In this document: piece by piece, positions 1 through 15,200 of the stretch
How the letters are laid out: the number at the start of each line of letters is the position of its first letter
Position numbering within the stretch: the first letter of the stretch is position 1
Assembly: GCF_042433955.1 (NCBI RefSeq)
Contig: NZ_JBHLUH010000021.1
Location: 184,523 to 248,522 of the forward strand
Direction: 5' to 3'
From: Phytohabitans kaempferiae
GTDB taxonomy: Bacteria > Actinomycetota > Actinomycetes > Mycobacteriales > Micromonosporaceae
DNA: 64,000 bases
Position numbers and translations under genes: made by a program
The notes under the pieces: model-generated
Told to the model about the DNA's origin: nothing
Database searches by the model: none
The model's input: only the letters and a program-made list of their open reading frames with translations

Positions 1-364
1 CCTTTCGAAGGCCAGCCATCCCTCGTACGCGGCCTCGGCGGACCGTAACCAGTCGCGGACATCAGTTGTCGTCTGATCGCCCAGCGTCGCTGAGATTCGG
101 GAGGCACGGAGAAACTATAGCTTGAGCTAAACAAGCGTGGTGTCAAGGGGTCCACTGCCACCGCCGCGCCGTGGTCGCGACGGCGGGCAGCTCCTCCGGC
201 GGCCCTATGCCGGTCGAGCATGAAACCGCTCCGTGGCCGTCCAATCGCGCTCGTCGGCGCGCCCTGGTCGAGCCGTCCGGCGGGGCGTTGCGACGGCTGT
301 CTCAGGTTCCGCCGGAACGCTCCTCGGCGGCCCGACTGTGGTGGCAGCGGCGGTGCCCCGCTCG
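1..364. other. Left-edge stretch without a supportable gene
   Basis: No complete gene is visible. On the minus strand positions 1-110 read as a plausible protein-like frame (ending in a Trp- and Glu-rich segment at the window edge). An in-frame stop lies just upstream and no ATG, GTG or TTG start follows it, so it may be the start of an off-window gene or a remnant. A weak inverted repeat, AGCCGTC at 271-277 against GACGGCT at 292-298, lies about 70 bases downstream of the NRPS stop codon and could help terminate that operon. Confidence 0.3.
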
Positions 365-5620
<5,256 letters not shown>

Positions 5621-5621
5621 G

Positions 5622-5674
5622 CGGGGTCCCCGCGGAATCGTGGAGCGCGGCGGAGCGATTTCGTGGGGTGCTTC
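5622..5674. repeat. 53-bp dispersed repeat, copy A
   Basis: These 53 bases match positions 58840-58892 at 48 of 53 positions without gaps. The copy fills the gap between the stop of the glycosyltransferase-NRPS gene and the start of the terminal NRPS gene, and touches both. It contains a GGGGTCCCC palindromic core. Function is unknown; it may be a small mobile or REP-like repeat, or a conserved intergenic RNA element. Confidence 0.7.
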
Positions 5675-8612
5675 ATGAGGCGGCCATCTCTTCCAGCACC
5701 TCGGTCAGGCCGGCGACGGTGGGACGGGCGAAGAGCAGCCGTACGGGCACGTCCAGCCCGGTCGCCGCGTTGATCCGCCCGACGACCCGCATCGCGTGCA
5801 GCGAGTGCCCGCCGAGGCCGAAGAAGTCGTGGTGCACGCCGACCTTGTCGAGGTCGAGCACCTCCGCGACCACGCCGGCGACAAGCTCCTCGCCCTCGGT
5901 GCGGGGCGCCACGTACTCCACCGGGGGCGGCGCGGGAGTCGGGGCGGCGAGCGGTGCCGGCTCGGGCACGCTGGCCAGCACCGCCTCGGCGACCGGGCGG
6001 TCCGGCGCGCCGGCCAGCAGCCGCAGCAGGTCCTGGAAGCGCGTGGCGAGCGCCTCCACCGCCTCGTGCGCGAACCGGCCGGCGGGGTACTCGAAGATGA
6101 GCTTGATCTCGCCGGTGGACGTCGGCACCGCGATCAGCGTCAGGTCCACATGGGAGTGCCCGGCCGGGATCGGCAGGACGTCCGCGCTGAGCCCGGCCCA
6201 GGCGATCTCGTGCAGCCGGTGGTCCTGCATGCTGAAGCCGAAGCCGACGAGGGCCGGACGCCCGGGCGCCCGCGGCGGCGCGAGCGCGGCGACCACCGCC
6301 TCGAAGGGGGCGTCCTGGTGGGCCAGCGCGCCGGCGAACGCCTCGCTGACCCGCCGCACAGCCGCCGGGAGGGGCGGCTCGCCGGCGAGGTCGGCCCGGA
6401 CCGCGACGATGTTGGTGAAGTCGCCGACCACGCGCTCGGTGCCCGCCTCGGTGCGCCCGCCCACGAAGACGCCGACCGGCACGTCGGTGCGGCCGGTGTA
6501 CCGTCCGAGCAGCAGCTGGTACGCGGTCAGCAGCACCGGAGCCAGGCTCAGCCGGCCCGTGCCGCCGGCCGCGGCGGTGAGCCGCTCGGCGAAGTCGGGA
6601 GCCAGCATCCGTATCGCCTCGCCGACCCCCTCGCGGGGCGCGGCGGGCGCCGGCAGGGGCAGCTCGGCGGGCGGCCCGACACCATCCAGTGTGGAGCGCC
6701 AGTAGTCGATCGCCCGCTCCAGCCCGCCGCCGGCGAGGCGGCGCCGCTGGTGTGTGGCGACGTCCGGGTACTGCACCGCGGGTCCGTCGAACGCCGGCCC
6801 GGCGCCGGTGACCCGGGCCGAGTACGCCGCCGCGATTTCGCCGACGACGATGCCGAGCGACGCGGCGTCCAGCACGAAGTGGTGTCCGATGAGGAGGAAC
6901 ACCTGCTCCTCCGGCCCCACCTGGAGCAAAGCCGTGCGCACGAGCGGCCCGCGGTCGAGGTCGAACGGGTCGGCCCGGACCCGCGCGATCCACTTGGCCG
7001 CGTCGACGGAGGACTCCACGCGCAGCGGTGAGCGCAGCCCGCCCACGACCCGCTGCCGGGGCTCGTCCGCGCCGGGCACGGGCACCGTGCGCAGCCCGTC
7101 GTGCCGGGCCACCACCTCGTCGACCGCCGCCGTGAGCGCCGCCATGTCGAGCGGGCCGCGCAGCCGGATCGCGGTGGCCACGTGCGCGCTCGCCCCTTCC
7201 GGGTCCACCTGCGTGGCGAGCCAGGCGCGCCGCTGGTGGTACGAGCACTCGAACTCCTCGGTGCCCTCGCCCCGCGGCGCGCGCGGCACCGGCCGCAGCC
7301 GCTGGAGGAGCAGCGCCCGCTGCTCGGGGGAGAGCTGCCTGATCCGGTCGCGTACGGATACCTCCCTCGGTGTAATGCGGGGGACCGGCCGTGCCGAGCG
7401 CCCCAGCAGGCCCTCCAGCCGGTCGCAGGCCGCCTCGACCGCGGCGGCGGAGTCGACGAGCGGCGCGCGGTCCCGGTTGCGCGCCGCGTATCCCGGGTCG
7501 TCCAGCACGCGGGCGAGGAGCGCGGCGGTCGCGTCGGTGGTCCAGCGCGCCGCCGGCAGCCACTCGGCGAGGCCCAGCCGCCGCAGCCGCGCCGCGTTGT
7601 CCGGCCGGTCGGTGCCGTGCGCCAGGATCACCTGGGGTACGCCGGAGGCGATCGCCCGCGCGCAGGTGAGCACGCCGCCGTGGTGCACGACCGCGCCGAC
7701 CCGGGGCATCAGCGTGCGGAATGGGAGCGACGGCTGCCAGAGCACGCCCTCGGGCAGCGGCCGCGGCACCATGTCACGGTGGCGGCAGACCAGGATGCCG
7801 GGGCGGCCGGCGCGGGCGCACGCCTCGGCCGCGACCTGGTACCACTCCCGGTGCAGCAGCTGGCCTGAGCCACCGGTCAGGAGCACCGGCCGACGCTCGG
7901 CGGGTACCCCGTCGGCGACGAGCGCGGCCACCTCGGCGGGCAGCTCGCCGGTCTCCGCGTCGTCGTGCATCACGAAGCCGGTCAGCTCGGCCCCGTCGGG
8001 AGCCCGCTCGCCCGCTCCGTCGAACCACTCCGGCCAGAGCCCGAGCTGGAGGTCGGCCGAGGAAAGCCAGGGCGCCCAGTCGTCCACAGGGGAGAGTCCG
8101 ACCTCGGCGCGGACGCGGTTGGCCGGCGCGGCGAGCGTGCGCGGGAAGAGCCGCTCGGTCAGCGGTACGGCCATGAAGAGCGTGGGGGAGAGGGCGAGCC
8201 ACGCCGCCGGTACGCCGTGCGACTCGCGCAGCATCAGCACGGAGAGCCCGGAGGTGTGCCGGCTGACCGCGACCACCTGGCCCGGTTCGCGCTCGCGGGC
8301 CAGGGCGGCCATCGACTCGTACTCGTGGCGGATCTGCTCCCACAGCCCGTTGCGCTCGTAGAACTCGGCCAGGTGGTTGACGCCGGCGAGCACGTCGAGC
8401 AGCAGGTGCTGGGAGTCCTGGAGGGTCCGCGCGTACGCCTCCTCGGTGTCCACCGGCACGAAGCCGAGGCCGGCGGCGCGGGCGGTGTCGCCGTAGTACG
8501 CGTGCGTGTGCAGCACCACCTCGTGGCCGCGCCGGCGCAGCGCCTGCCCGATCCGGATGAACGGCAGCACGTCGCCGTTGGTGCCGTAGGTGCTGACCAG
8601 GAAGGTACCCAT
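5673..8612 (-). CDS. Glycosyltransferase-condensation-carrier fusion protein
   Basis: This 979-residue protein joins three domains rarely found together. Residues 1-400 are a GT-B-fold glycosyltransferase of the macrolide/flavonoid (YjiC-like) type, with the N-terminal TYGTNGD nucleotide-sugar region and an HHGG donor-binding motif near residue 307. Residues about 455-860 form a condensation domain with HHFVLDA near 574; both His and the Asp are present. A carrier domain with GGHSL follows, its Ser near 936. There is no adenylation domain, so this carrier must be loaded in trans or receive an intermediate. The gene starts 9 bases after the FkbH gene and ends 52 bases before the terminal NRPS gene, so it is the middle gene of the operon. 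The likely role is condensation and glycosylation of the growing or finished product. The sugar and acceptor cannot be told from sequence. Confidence 0.9.
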   Translation of the reverse strand: MGTFLVSTYGTNGDVLPFIRIGQALRRRGHEVVLHTHAYYGDTARAAGLGFVPVDTEEAYARTLQDSQHLLLDVLAGVNHLAEFYERNGLWEQIRHEYESMAALAREREPGQVVAVSRHTSGLSVLMLRESHGVPAAWLALSPTLFMAVPLTERLFPRTLAAPANRVRAEVGLSPVDDWAPWLSSADLQLGLWPEWFDGAGERAPDGAELTGFVMHDDAETGELPAEVAALVADGVPAERRPVLLTGGSGQLLHREWYQVAAEACARAGRPGILVCRHRDMVPRPLPEGVLWQPSLPFRTLMPRVGAVVHHGGVLTCARAIASGVPQVILAHGTDRPDNAARLRRLGLAEWLPAARWTTDATAALLARVLDDPGYAARNRDRAPLVDSAAAVEAACDRLEGLLGRSARPVPRITPREVSVRDRIRQLSPEQRALLLQRLRPVPRAPRGEGTEEFECSYHQRRAWLATQVDPEGASAHVATAIRLRGPLDMAALTAAVDEVVARHDGLRTVPVPGADEPRQRVVGGLRSPLRVESSVDAAKWIARVRADPFDLDRGPLVRTALLQVGPEEQVFLLIGHHFVLDAASLGIVVGEIAAAYSARVTGAGPAFDGPAVQYPDVATHQRRRLAGGGLERAIDYWRSTLDGVGPPAELPLPAPAAPREGVGEAIRMLAPDFAERLTAAAGGTGRLSLAPVLLTAYQLLLGRYTGRTDVPVGVFVGGRTEAGTERVVGDFTNIVAVRADLAGEPPLPAAVRRVSEAFAGALAHQDAPFEAVVAALAPPRAPGRPALVGFGFSMQDHRLHEIAWAGLSADVLPIPAGHSHVDLTLIAVPTSTGEIKLIFEYPAGRFAHEAVEALATRFQDLLRLLAGAPDRPVAEAVLASVPEPAPLAAPTPAPPPVEYVAPRTEGEELVAGVVAEVLDLDKVGVHHDFFGLGGHSLHAMRVVGRINAATGLDVPVRLLFARPTVAGLTEVLEEMAAS

Positions 8613-8621
8613 CGCGCGCCC

Positions 8622-10631
8622 TCAGCGGTCGGCGTCGAGCAGCGCGCGGACCTCGTCGTCGGAGAGCTGCTCCAGCTCGGCGAGGAGGTCGTGGAGCCCG
8701 TCCGAGGCGTGCTCCCGGATCGTCCGGGCGACGTCGGCGACCGTGAACGCGTCGGTGAAGAGCGCGTCGACCGGCAGCTCCACGCCGAACTCGTCGCGTA
8801 CCCGCACGGCGAACCGCACCAGCGCGAGCGAATGGCCGCCCAGCTCGTGGAAGTTGTCGTGCACCGACGTCGGGGGGAAGTCGAGCAGCTCGGTCCAGAT
8901 CGCGGCGACCCGCGCCTCGGTCGCGTCGCCGGTCGCCACGGTCACCGCGGCCGACCGGCGCCCGTCGATCGCGGCCAGCACCTCGGCCGCGCTGGTGAGT
9001 CCGGTGGCGATCCGGTGCACGCGCTCCGCGTCGGCGGGGACGGCGCTCTGGCCGACCGGCGCCGCGGCGACCGGTGCGGGCACGGCGGCCGGCGGCTCGT
9101 ACCGGGCCGCGACCGCGTCCACCGTGGACACCACGAACGCATCCCCGTCCCGCCGCGAGCCGCGCAGTCCGGTCAGGAAGTCGTGTGCCGGGCGGTTGCG
9201 GTCGGTGGCGGTGTACGCGAGGCGGATCTCGGCGAGCCCACGCTCGGCGGCCCGCGCGCCGAGCGCGGCCAGCACGCGGTGCTCCACGCCACGGCCGAGC
9301 ACGCGGCAGCTCAGCAGGAACGTCTCCACGTCGAGCCGGCCGCCGCGGGCACTGTCGACGACGACGCCCACCTGGCCGTAGGAGCCGAACCGGTCGCGCA
9401 CGTCGACCGCCAGCACCTCACCGTCCACTACGGACAGCTCGGCGGCGGTGCGGCGTACCCCGGTGAGGTTGAACTGGTTGGTGCGCTGGGTGAGCTGCGC
9501 GGTGCGGGCGAGGTCGGCGGGCGCCATCGGCCGCACGTCGACGACCAGGCCGAGCCCGTCCAGGAAGCTCGCCATCGACGGCGCCGCGGTGGCCGCCGCG
9601 CGGCGCCGGGCCTCCACCGCGTAGCGCTCGGCCCGCTCGCGGTCGTCGTCCGTGACCGAGGTGTGGTCCAGCGGCCAGCAGTGGCCCAGGTACGCCGGCA
9701 CCGCCGCCGCGTCGAGGGGCAGCGCCAGCCCGAGCACCTGCGGATGGGCGGCCCGCACCTCGGCGATCTCCACCGGGTTGTCGTCGAGGAAGAGGAACGA
9801 GTCAAGCCCGAGGTCGAGCTCGGCGGCGAGCGCGGCGAGGTTGGCCGACTTGGGCTCCCAGTTGATCCGGTGCGCGGTCACGTGCTCGGGGCGGAGCAGC
9901 ATGTCCGGATGCTCGGCCAGTACGGCGAGCACGTCCGCCTCGGCGTTCTTGCTGCAGATCGCGATCAGGCGGCCGGCGGCCCGCTGGGCGAGCAGCAGCT
10001 CCTGGAGCGCGCGCCGGCCGGGCGTGACCCGTACGCCGAGGACGCCGTCCTCGCCGACCACGCCGTCCCACAGCGTGTTGTCCGCGTCGACCGCGATCAC
10101 CTTGGGTCGTGGGGTGACCCACGCGTGCACCGCCCGGGCCACGGCGGTGCCGAGCGCGGCGAACATCGCCCGCGTGTACGGCACGTCGGCGGAGCGCTCG
10201 CCGGTCGCGTCGAAATAGTCGGCCACCGGGTAGAGGGCGGCCAGGTCGGCGCTGGTCAGGACCCGTACTCGGGGGTCGCCGGCGAGCGCCTCGGCGAGGC
10301 GGATCTCCGCCTTGTCCTCGCCTCCCGGCGGGCCCGGGCAGCAGACCACGAGATGGGGTACGGGCGCGCGCCCGGCGCTGTGGCGCACGGCCGCGGCCAG
10401 TTCGTCGGTCTCCGCCTCCCGCCACTGGTCGACCCGGACCAGTACGACGTTGACGCCGTGCCGGTTGGCGGCGAGCGGGCCGTCACCGTCGAGCAACGCC
10501 TGGAACACCTGGTTGTACGGCGCGAAGTCGGTCCGCGTGGGCAGGCCCAGCTCCTCCGACCAGTGGCGCAGCGACTCGTCGATGGGATCCGCCGTGAAGC
10601 TCGCGGCCACGGCAAGGCAGAGTGCGTCCAC
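8622..10631 (-). CDS. FkbH-like HAD protein with C-terminal carrier domain (glyceryl loading)
   Basis: FkbH proteins take the glyceryl unit of 1,3-bisphosphoglycerate onto a carrier protein. Here the N-terminal region (FTADPIDESL near residue 10) is followed by a HAD core with D-A-D-N-T-L-W-D and the Cys of the AICSKN motif. A GNAT-like segment comes next, and then a carrier domain with GGHSL close to the C-terminus. All typical FkbH parts are present. I choose the GTG at 10631: AGGGGA sits 9 bases upstream (10641-10646) and the family alignment starts there. An in-frame GTG at 10721 lies inside the promoter and is not a credible start. It is the first gene of the operon, so a glycerate-derived starter bound to its own carrier probably feeds the next condensation domain. 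That feeding step is inferred. Confidence 0.88.
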   Translation of the reverse strand: MDALCLAVAASFTADPIDESLRHWSEELGLPTRTDFAPYNQVFQALLDGDGPLAANRHGVNVVLVRVDQWREAETDELAAAVRHSAGRAPVPHLVVCCPGPPGGEDKAEIRLAEALAGDPRVRVLTSADLAALYPVADYFDATGERSADVPYTRAMFAALGTAVARAVHAWVTPRPKVIAVDADNTLWDGVVGEDGVLGVRVTPGRRALQELLLAQRAAGRLIAICSKNAEADVLAVLAEHPDMLLRPEHVTAHRINWEPKSANLAALAAELDLGLDSFLFLDDNPVEIAEVRAAHPQVLGLALPLDAAAVPAYLGHCWPLDHTSVTDDDRERAERYAVEARRRAAATAAPSMASFLDGLGLVVDVRPMAPADLARTAQLTQRTNQFNLTGVRRTAAELSVVDGEVLAVDVRDRFGSYGQVGVVVDSARGGRLDVETFLLSCRVLGRGVEHRVLAALGARAAERGLAEIRLAYTATDRNRPAHDFLTGLRGSRRDGDAFVVSTVDAVAARYEPPAAVPAPVAAAPVGQSAVPADAERVHRIATGLTSAAEVLAAIDGRRSAAVTVATGDATEARVAAIWTELLDFPPTSVHDNFHELGGHSLALVRFAVRVRDEFGVELPVDALFTDAFTVADVARTIREHASDGLHDLLAELEQLSDDEVRALLDADR

Positions 10632-10678
10632 TGTAGAAGGTCCCCTCGTGTCGGCAGTCCATGGAGGCCACAACGCCG

Positions 10679-10692
10679 TGGGAGCGCTCCCA
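10679..10692. promoter_or_regulatory. CebR/CelR-type operator in the NRPS operon leader
   Basis: The sequence TGGGAGCGCTCCCA is a perfect 14-bp palindrome. It is identical to the operator known for the LacI-family repressors CebR (Streptomyces) and CelR (Thermobifida), which respond to cello-oligosaccharides. It lies about 12-25 bases downstream of the predicted transcription start and about 48 bases upstream of the GTG start, a typical blocking position. No CebR-like gene is in the window, so the regulator is inferred. Confidence 0.75.
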
Positions 10693-10703
10693 TGGATGAC
10701 GGT

Positions 10704-10738
10704 AGACAGCAGTCTAGCCACGGCGCCAGGGCTGTCAA
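10704..10738 (-). promoter_or_regulatory. Predicted promoter of the NRPS operon
   Basis: Reading leftward, TTGACA (10738-10733) is a consensus -35 box. It is followed after 16 bases by TAGACT (10716-10711) as -10, putting the transcription start near 10704. The leader would be about 73 bases and contains the 14-bp palindrome. This also argues against translation starting at the GTG at 10721. Confidence 0.65.
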
Positions 10739-10922
10739 CGGCCGTGCCGCCGCCACGAGCCGGCGTATATTCCCAGCTCAGGTGGCATGACGAGAGGTAT
10801 CGAAGGTGAGCGATCCTGGCTCAATGGCCCACCTATATTGATCCGTTCGGGCTAACCGGCAGGGCCATCTCCGGCGGGCCGCCTGGCGGGGCCGTGCGTC
10901 GTGCAGGGCCCCGCCGGCCCGT

Positions 10923-11776
10923 TCACAACGCGTCGCGCAGCGCCTCCGCGAATGCCTCCGGGTCGCCGGCCATGCCGTACTCCGGTGGCAGGAAACCGCC
11001 GTGGTGGCTGGGGAAGGTGACCGGCGCGATGCCGAGCCGCTCCGCGACCGCCTCGCCGCCGCGGTGGGCCAGCTCGCCCTCCGACTCCGCGCCCACGGCC
11101 ACGACGATCCGCGTGGACGCCTTGCGCAGCGCGTCGAAGTCGGGCTCGTAGTGGGTGCACGTGATGATGTTCTGCGCCAGGAGCGGGTCGTCGCGCCTGC
11201 CGTCGTCTTCGGCCGGCAGCCCGAAGTCGGCCGGGCTCGGCCCGGGCCGCTCGGTGTAGTCGGCCGGTACGGGCCCGCGGAGGCTGGTGAGCGCGATGAA
11301 CCTCGCCAGCCCGGCGCCGAAGCCCTCCTCTGGTAGGTGTCGCGGATGTCCCGCACCGCGGCGAGCGCCGCCTCCCGGTCCGGTACAAGTTGGGCGGCCG
11401 GCGGCTCGTGGGCCACCAGCGTGCGCACCTGCTCGGGGTGCCTCGCCACGAGCGCCAGGGCGTTGATCGCGCCCCCGCTGCTGGCGAAGAGGTCCACCGG
11501 CCCGGCGCCGAGCGCGTCGATCACGCGGTGTACGTCGTCGGCGTGCTGCTCCGGCGTGACCTCGCCGCTCTCGGTGCGCTCGCTCCGTCCGGTGCCGCGC
11601 GGGTCGTAGGTGACCACCGTGCGGTCCGGGAAGAGCGCGGCCAGGGTGGCGAACCCGGCGGCGTCCATCGGCGACCCGATCATCATCAGCGGTGGCTCGG
11701 TGGTGTCGGCGGCGCGCACGTCGTATCGCAGGACGGCGCCGGGCACCTCGATCGTGCGGGTATCTGGGTTGGTCAT
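10923..11776 (-). pseudogene. Alpha/beta hydrolase, broken by one-base deletion
   Basis: The product would be a cytoplasmic alpha/beta hydrolase of about 284 residues. The N-terminal half (ATG at 11776) has the YDPRGTGRS oxyanion region and an SSGG nucleophile elbow. After about 148 residues the frame is lost near 11330-11332. The adjacent frame carries the rest, including a SHHGGF catalytic-His region and an ending at 10923. Restoring a single G gives a smooth join (DTYQ-EEGFGAG), so the lesion is one missing base. It may be a real inactivating mutation or a sequence error. The gene runs in the same direction as the NRPS operon but lies upstream of its own promoter, with 185 bases between, so it need not belong to that pathway. 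Confidence 0.75.
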
Positions 11777-12240
11777 GGTTCCTCCTTCGGTGATCCTGCC
11801 GGGTTAGACGGCGCGCGGTGGGCAAACTCATCGGACCCGGCCGGTGGAGGGCACGTCAGGTCGTGGCGCGGGCTGGGCGGCGACCGGGGGAATGTGCTGA
11901 TACCAAATGGTGATGCCGCTTCGGGTTTCTTTTCACGCCAGTCGGTATTAAGGCGATCCATCGGGCTGGCACAGCGTTGGTGACCATGCCAAACTAAGCC
12001 GTACGGTCGGTTTGCGCTTCCTACAGGATGGGCGTGTCATTGTCCAGTGTTTCGGTTGAACGACAAGTGTGCGCAGGGAGCCATCCTGGCTGATCTTGAC
12101 AAGACTTGACGGTTCTAGGCGTACGTAGTGTGGCAGCAGTTTGTGGCCGTGGGGTTCGGCTTGTCGCAGGTCAAGCCCACAATGACACTGCCCGGGCTCC
12201 GTCTTGCGCTTTAGTAAGATCAATAGGAATAATTCTGTGA
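11777..12240. other. Divergent intergenic region
   Basis: These 464 bases separate the leftward hydrolase from the rightward STAND gene. The right half is unusually AT-rich for this window. It contains TAAGAT at 12215-12220, a fair -10 hexamer without a matching -35, and AGGAA at about 12225-12229 as a weak ribosome-binding site. I see no gene and no strong repeat. Confidence 0.4.
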
Positions 12241-15200
12241 GTGACGGGCGAGTCGAAATCCGCATCGGCACGCGATGACCATCACGCCTTAGCGCGTTTG
12301 TTGGTTGGCGTGTCGCCAGCTCAGCTGGCGGCGGTGGCCCGTGACATGTTCGAGCCCGCGCAGCTTTCCGATGACATTCCGTGGAGCGATCCCGTTTCCG
12401 TGGTCGATCGGATCGCGGCCATGTCGCCGGGTCCGGGCGGCATACCGCCGTTGCTGGTGTTCGCGTCGCGCGTCGCGGACGAGATCGATGGCGAGCCCGC
12501 CGTCGCCATCCGGGCGTGGGTCGCCGCCGCCCGTGCCGCCGGTGTGGAGATCTCGGCCATCCGGCCCGGCTCGCTCGCGCGGGAGTCAGGTGGGCCGGAT
12601 ACCCGACAAACCACCACCAATCAGACGATCTCCCCCTATGATGCTCCCGGGCGTGGTTCGTCCACCACGCCCCAGGGACCTTCGAGTGAGCCATCGGGAG
12701 TTGTCACTGTGACTGGCCGGAGCGTTTCGGCATTGCACGAGCCGGCCAGGGAGCCCGATCCCGGGCGGGAGCCGCTCCGGATCTGGGGCGGCGTGCCGTT
12801 GCGCAACCCCGCCTTCACCGGCCGCGAGTCGCTGTTGTTGACATTGCAGCGCGCTCTCGAGCGGCGCGCGAAGGCGTCGGTGCTGCCGCACGCGCTGCAC
12901 GGCATGGGCGGCGTGGGAAAGACCGCGCTGGCGGTCGAGTTCGCCTATCGATACGCCGATCGCTACGACCTTGTCTGGTGGATCCCGGCGGAGCATCAGT
13001 CGCTGGTGCTCCAGTCGCTTTATCAGTTGGGCCGGCATTTCGACACGCCCGATACCGCCGACCTCCAGCAGGCCGCAAATCTCGTGCTGGAAAAGCTGGC
13101 CGGCAGCGACCTGCGTTGGCTTTTGATCTACGACAACGCCAATGAGCCGGAAGACATCGCGCGCCTGATGCCATCCGGTGGCGGTCACGTCATCCTGACC
13201 TCTCGCAATCCGACGTGGTCCGATGTCTGGGATCCGATCGAGGTCGACGTCTTCGACCGTCCGGAAAGCATCGAGCTGGTCCGCAAGCGCAGCGAGACGG
13301 TGTCGGCCGAAGACGCCGACCGGCTGGCTGACCGCCTCGGAGACCTGCCGCTCGCGCTCGACCAGGCCGCCTCCTGCCAGGCCGTGACAGGCATGCCGGT
13401 CGGCGAATACCTCAGCGAGCTGGAGCAGCACGTGCGGGAGCTGTCCGGCACGCGCCCGCCCACCTACCGCACCACGATCGCCGCGCTGGTGCGCCTGGCC
13501 CTGCGCCGCCTGCGGTCAGACGCGCCGGCGGTGGCCGAGCTGCTGGAGATGTTCGCCTACCTGGGGGCCGAGCCGATCTCCGGTGGCCTGCTGCGCCGCG
13601 GTCGCGACGCCCGCGTCTCGCCGGCGCTGGGGCAGGCCCTCCGCGACGAGGTCGCCTGGCGGCGGGCGACCCGCGAGCTGCGCCGCTACGGCTTGGCCAA
13701 AGTCGACGCCGACCAGCGGATCCAGGTGCACCGCCTCTTCCAGGGCGTGCTGCGTGACGAGCTGACCGAAGAGGCGGCCCAGCGCGGGCGGGCCAATGTG
13801 CAGCACCTGCTCGCGTCGGCAAACCCCGGCGATCCGGGCGACATGGCCACCTGGCCCGTGCATCGGGACATCGGGCCACACGTCCTGCCGGCCGGGTTGA
13901 TGGAGGCCGAGTTGCTCGACGCGCGGCGGGTCGTGCTCGACCAGATCCGGTTCCTGTACCTGAGCGGCGACCTCGAAGGCTCCCAGCGCCTGGGCGAGGC
14001 GGCGGTGGCCGCGTGGTCAAAGGTCGAGAGCACGCCCGGCCTGGGGCCAAACGGCGAGCTGACGTTGACCGCCAAGCGCCGGCTGGCGACCGCCCTCCGC
14101 TCGCTGGGCTTCAACGATCGCGCCCGCGTGCTGAGCGAGGAGACGCTGCGGCTGCTGCTCGAAAGCCCGGAGTTCGGGCCGGACCACGAGCACACGCTGC
14201 TCACCGCCGACGAGGTCGCGCCAAACCTGCGCATCGCCGGTCTGTTCCGCGAGGCGCTCGACCTCGACGGCGACAACCTTGAGCGGCACCGCCGGCGTTA
14301 CGGCGACGAAGACGACGAGACCCTCAAGGCCCGCCAAAACCTCGCGGTCAACCTGCGGATGCTCAGCGATTTCGCCGGCGCACACGACATCGACACCGCG
14401 GTGGTGCGCACCTGGCAGCAGATGGTGAGCGAAAACGACAACCGGCTGCTCTTCGCACAGACCAACCTCGCCCGCGATCTGTATGGTCTGGGCCGCTACG
14501 ACGAGGCCCTGGAGATCCTGCAGCGGGTCCTGCCGCCGTACCGGCAACAGTTGGGCCCGCAGCATCCGCACGTGCTGCTGGCCGGGCGCACGCTCGCCAT
14601 CACGCTGCGAAAGGTCGGCCGCTACACCGACGCGCTCACCGTCGCGGCCGACCACCATCGCGACAGCGAAAGCCGGTACCGGCCGGAGCACGAGCACGCG
14701 TTGGCCGCGGCGATGACATATGCGAACACATTGCGTGTCACCGGAGAGCTGGAGAGCGCGGAAGCTATCGCGACCGAGAGCATTGATCGGTACCTACGCC
14801 TGTTTGGTGAGACGCACCCGCTCTCGTTGTCGGCGGCGGTCAACCACGCGATCATCCTGCGCGGGCTGGGGGAGTGGGCCCGAGCCCGCGAGCTGGGCGA
14901 GCGCACCTACGCCCAGATGACCGGCACACTCGGCGCCGGCCATGGCTACACACTCAGCGCGGCCAACAATCATGCCAACGACCTGGCCCTCGCTGGCGAG
15001 ACCGAGGCGGCGCGCCGCCTGTCCGCGCAGACCTTCGAGATCTCGCGCGAGGCTCGTGGCGGGCGGCATCCGTACACGTTGTGGTGTGGGGTCAACGCGG
15101 CGCTGGACGCCATCGTGGCGGGCGAGACGGAGTATGGCGAGGCCCTGCGCGACGAGACGCTGGCGGCGCTGGCCGGCGTGCTCGGCGCCGACCATCCCGA

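Noticed and set aside
1..110. Protein-like minus-strand frame at the left edge
   Set aside because: An in-frame stop precedes it and no ATG, GTG or TTG follows in frame, so it cannot be supported as a gene start from this window.
10631..10721. Upstream GTG (10721) as start of the FkbH gene
   Set aside because: It lies between the -35 and -10 boxes of the predicted promoter and upstream of the operator. The GTG at 10631 has a ribosome site and family fit.
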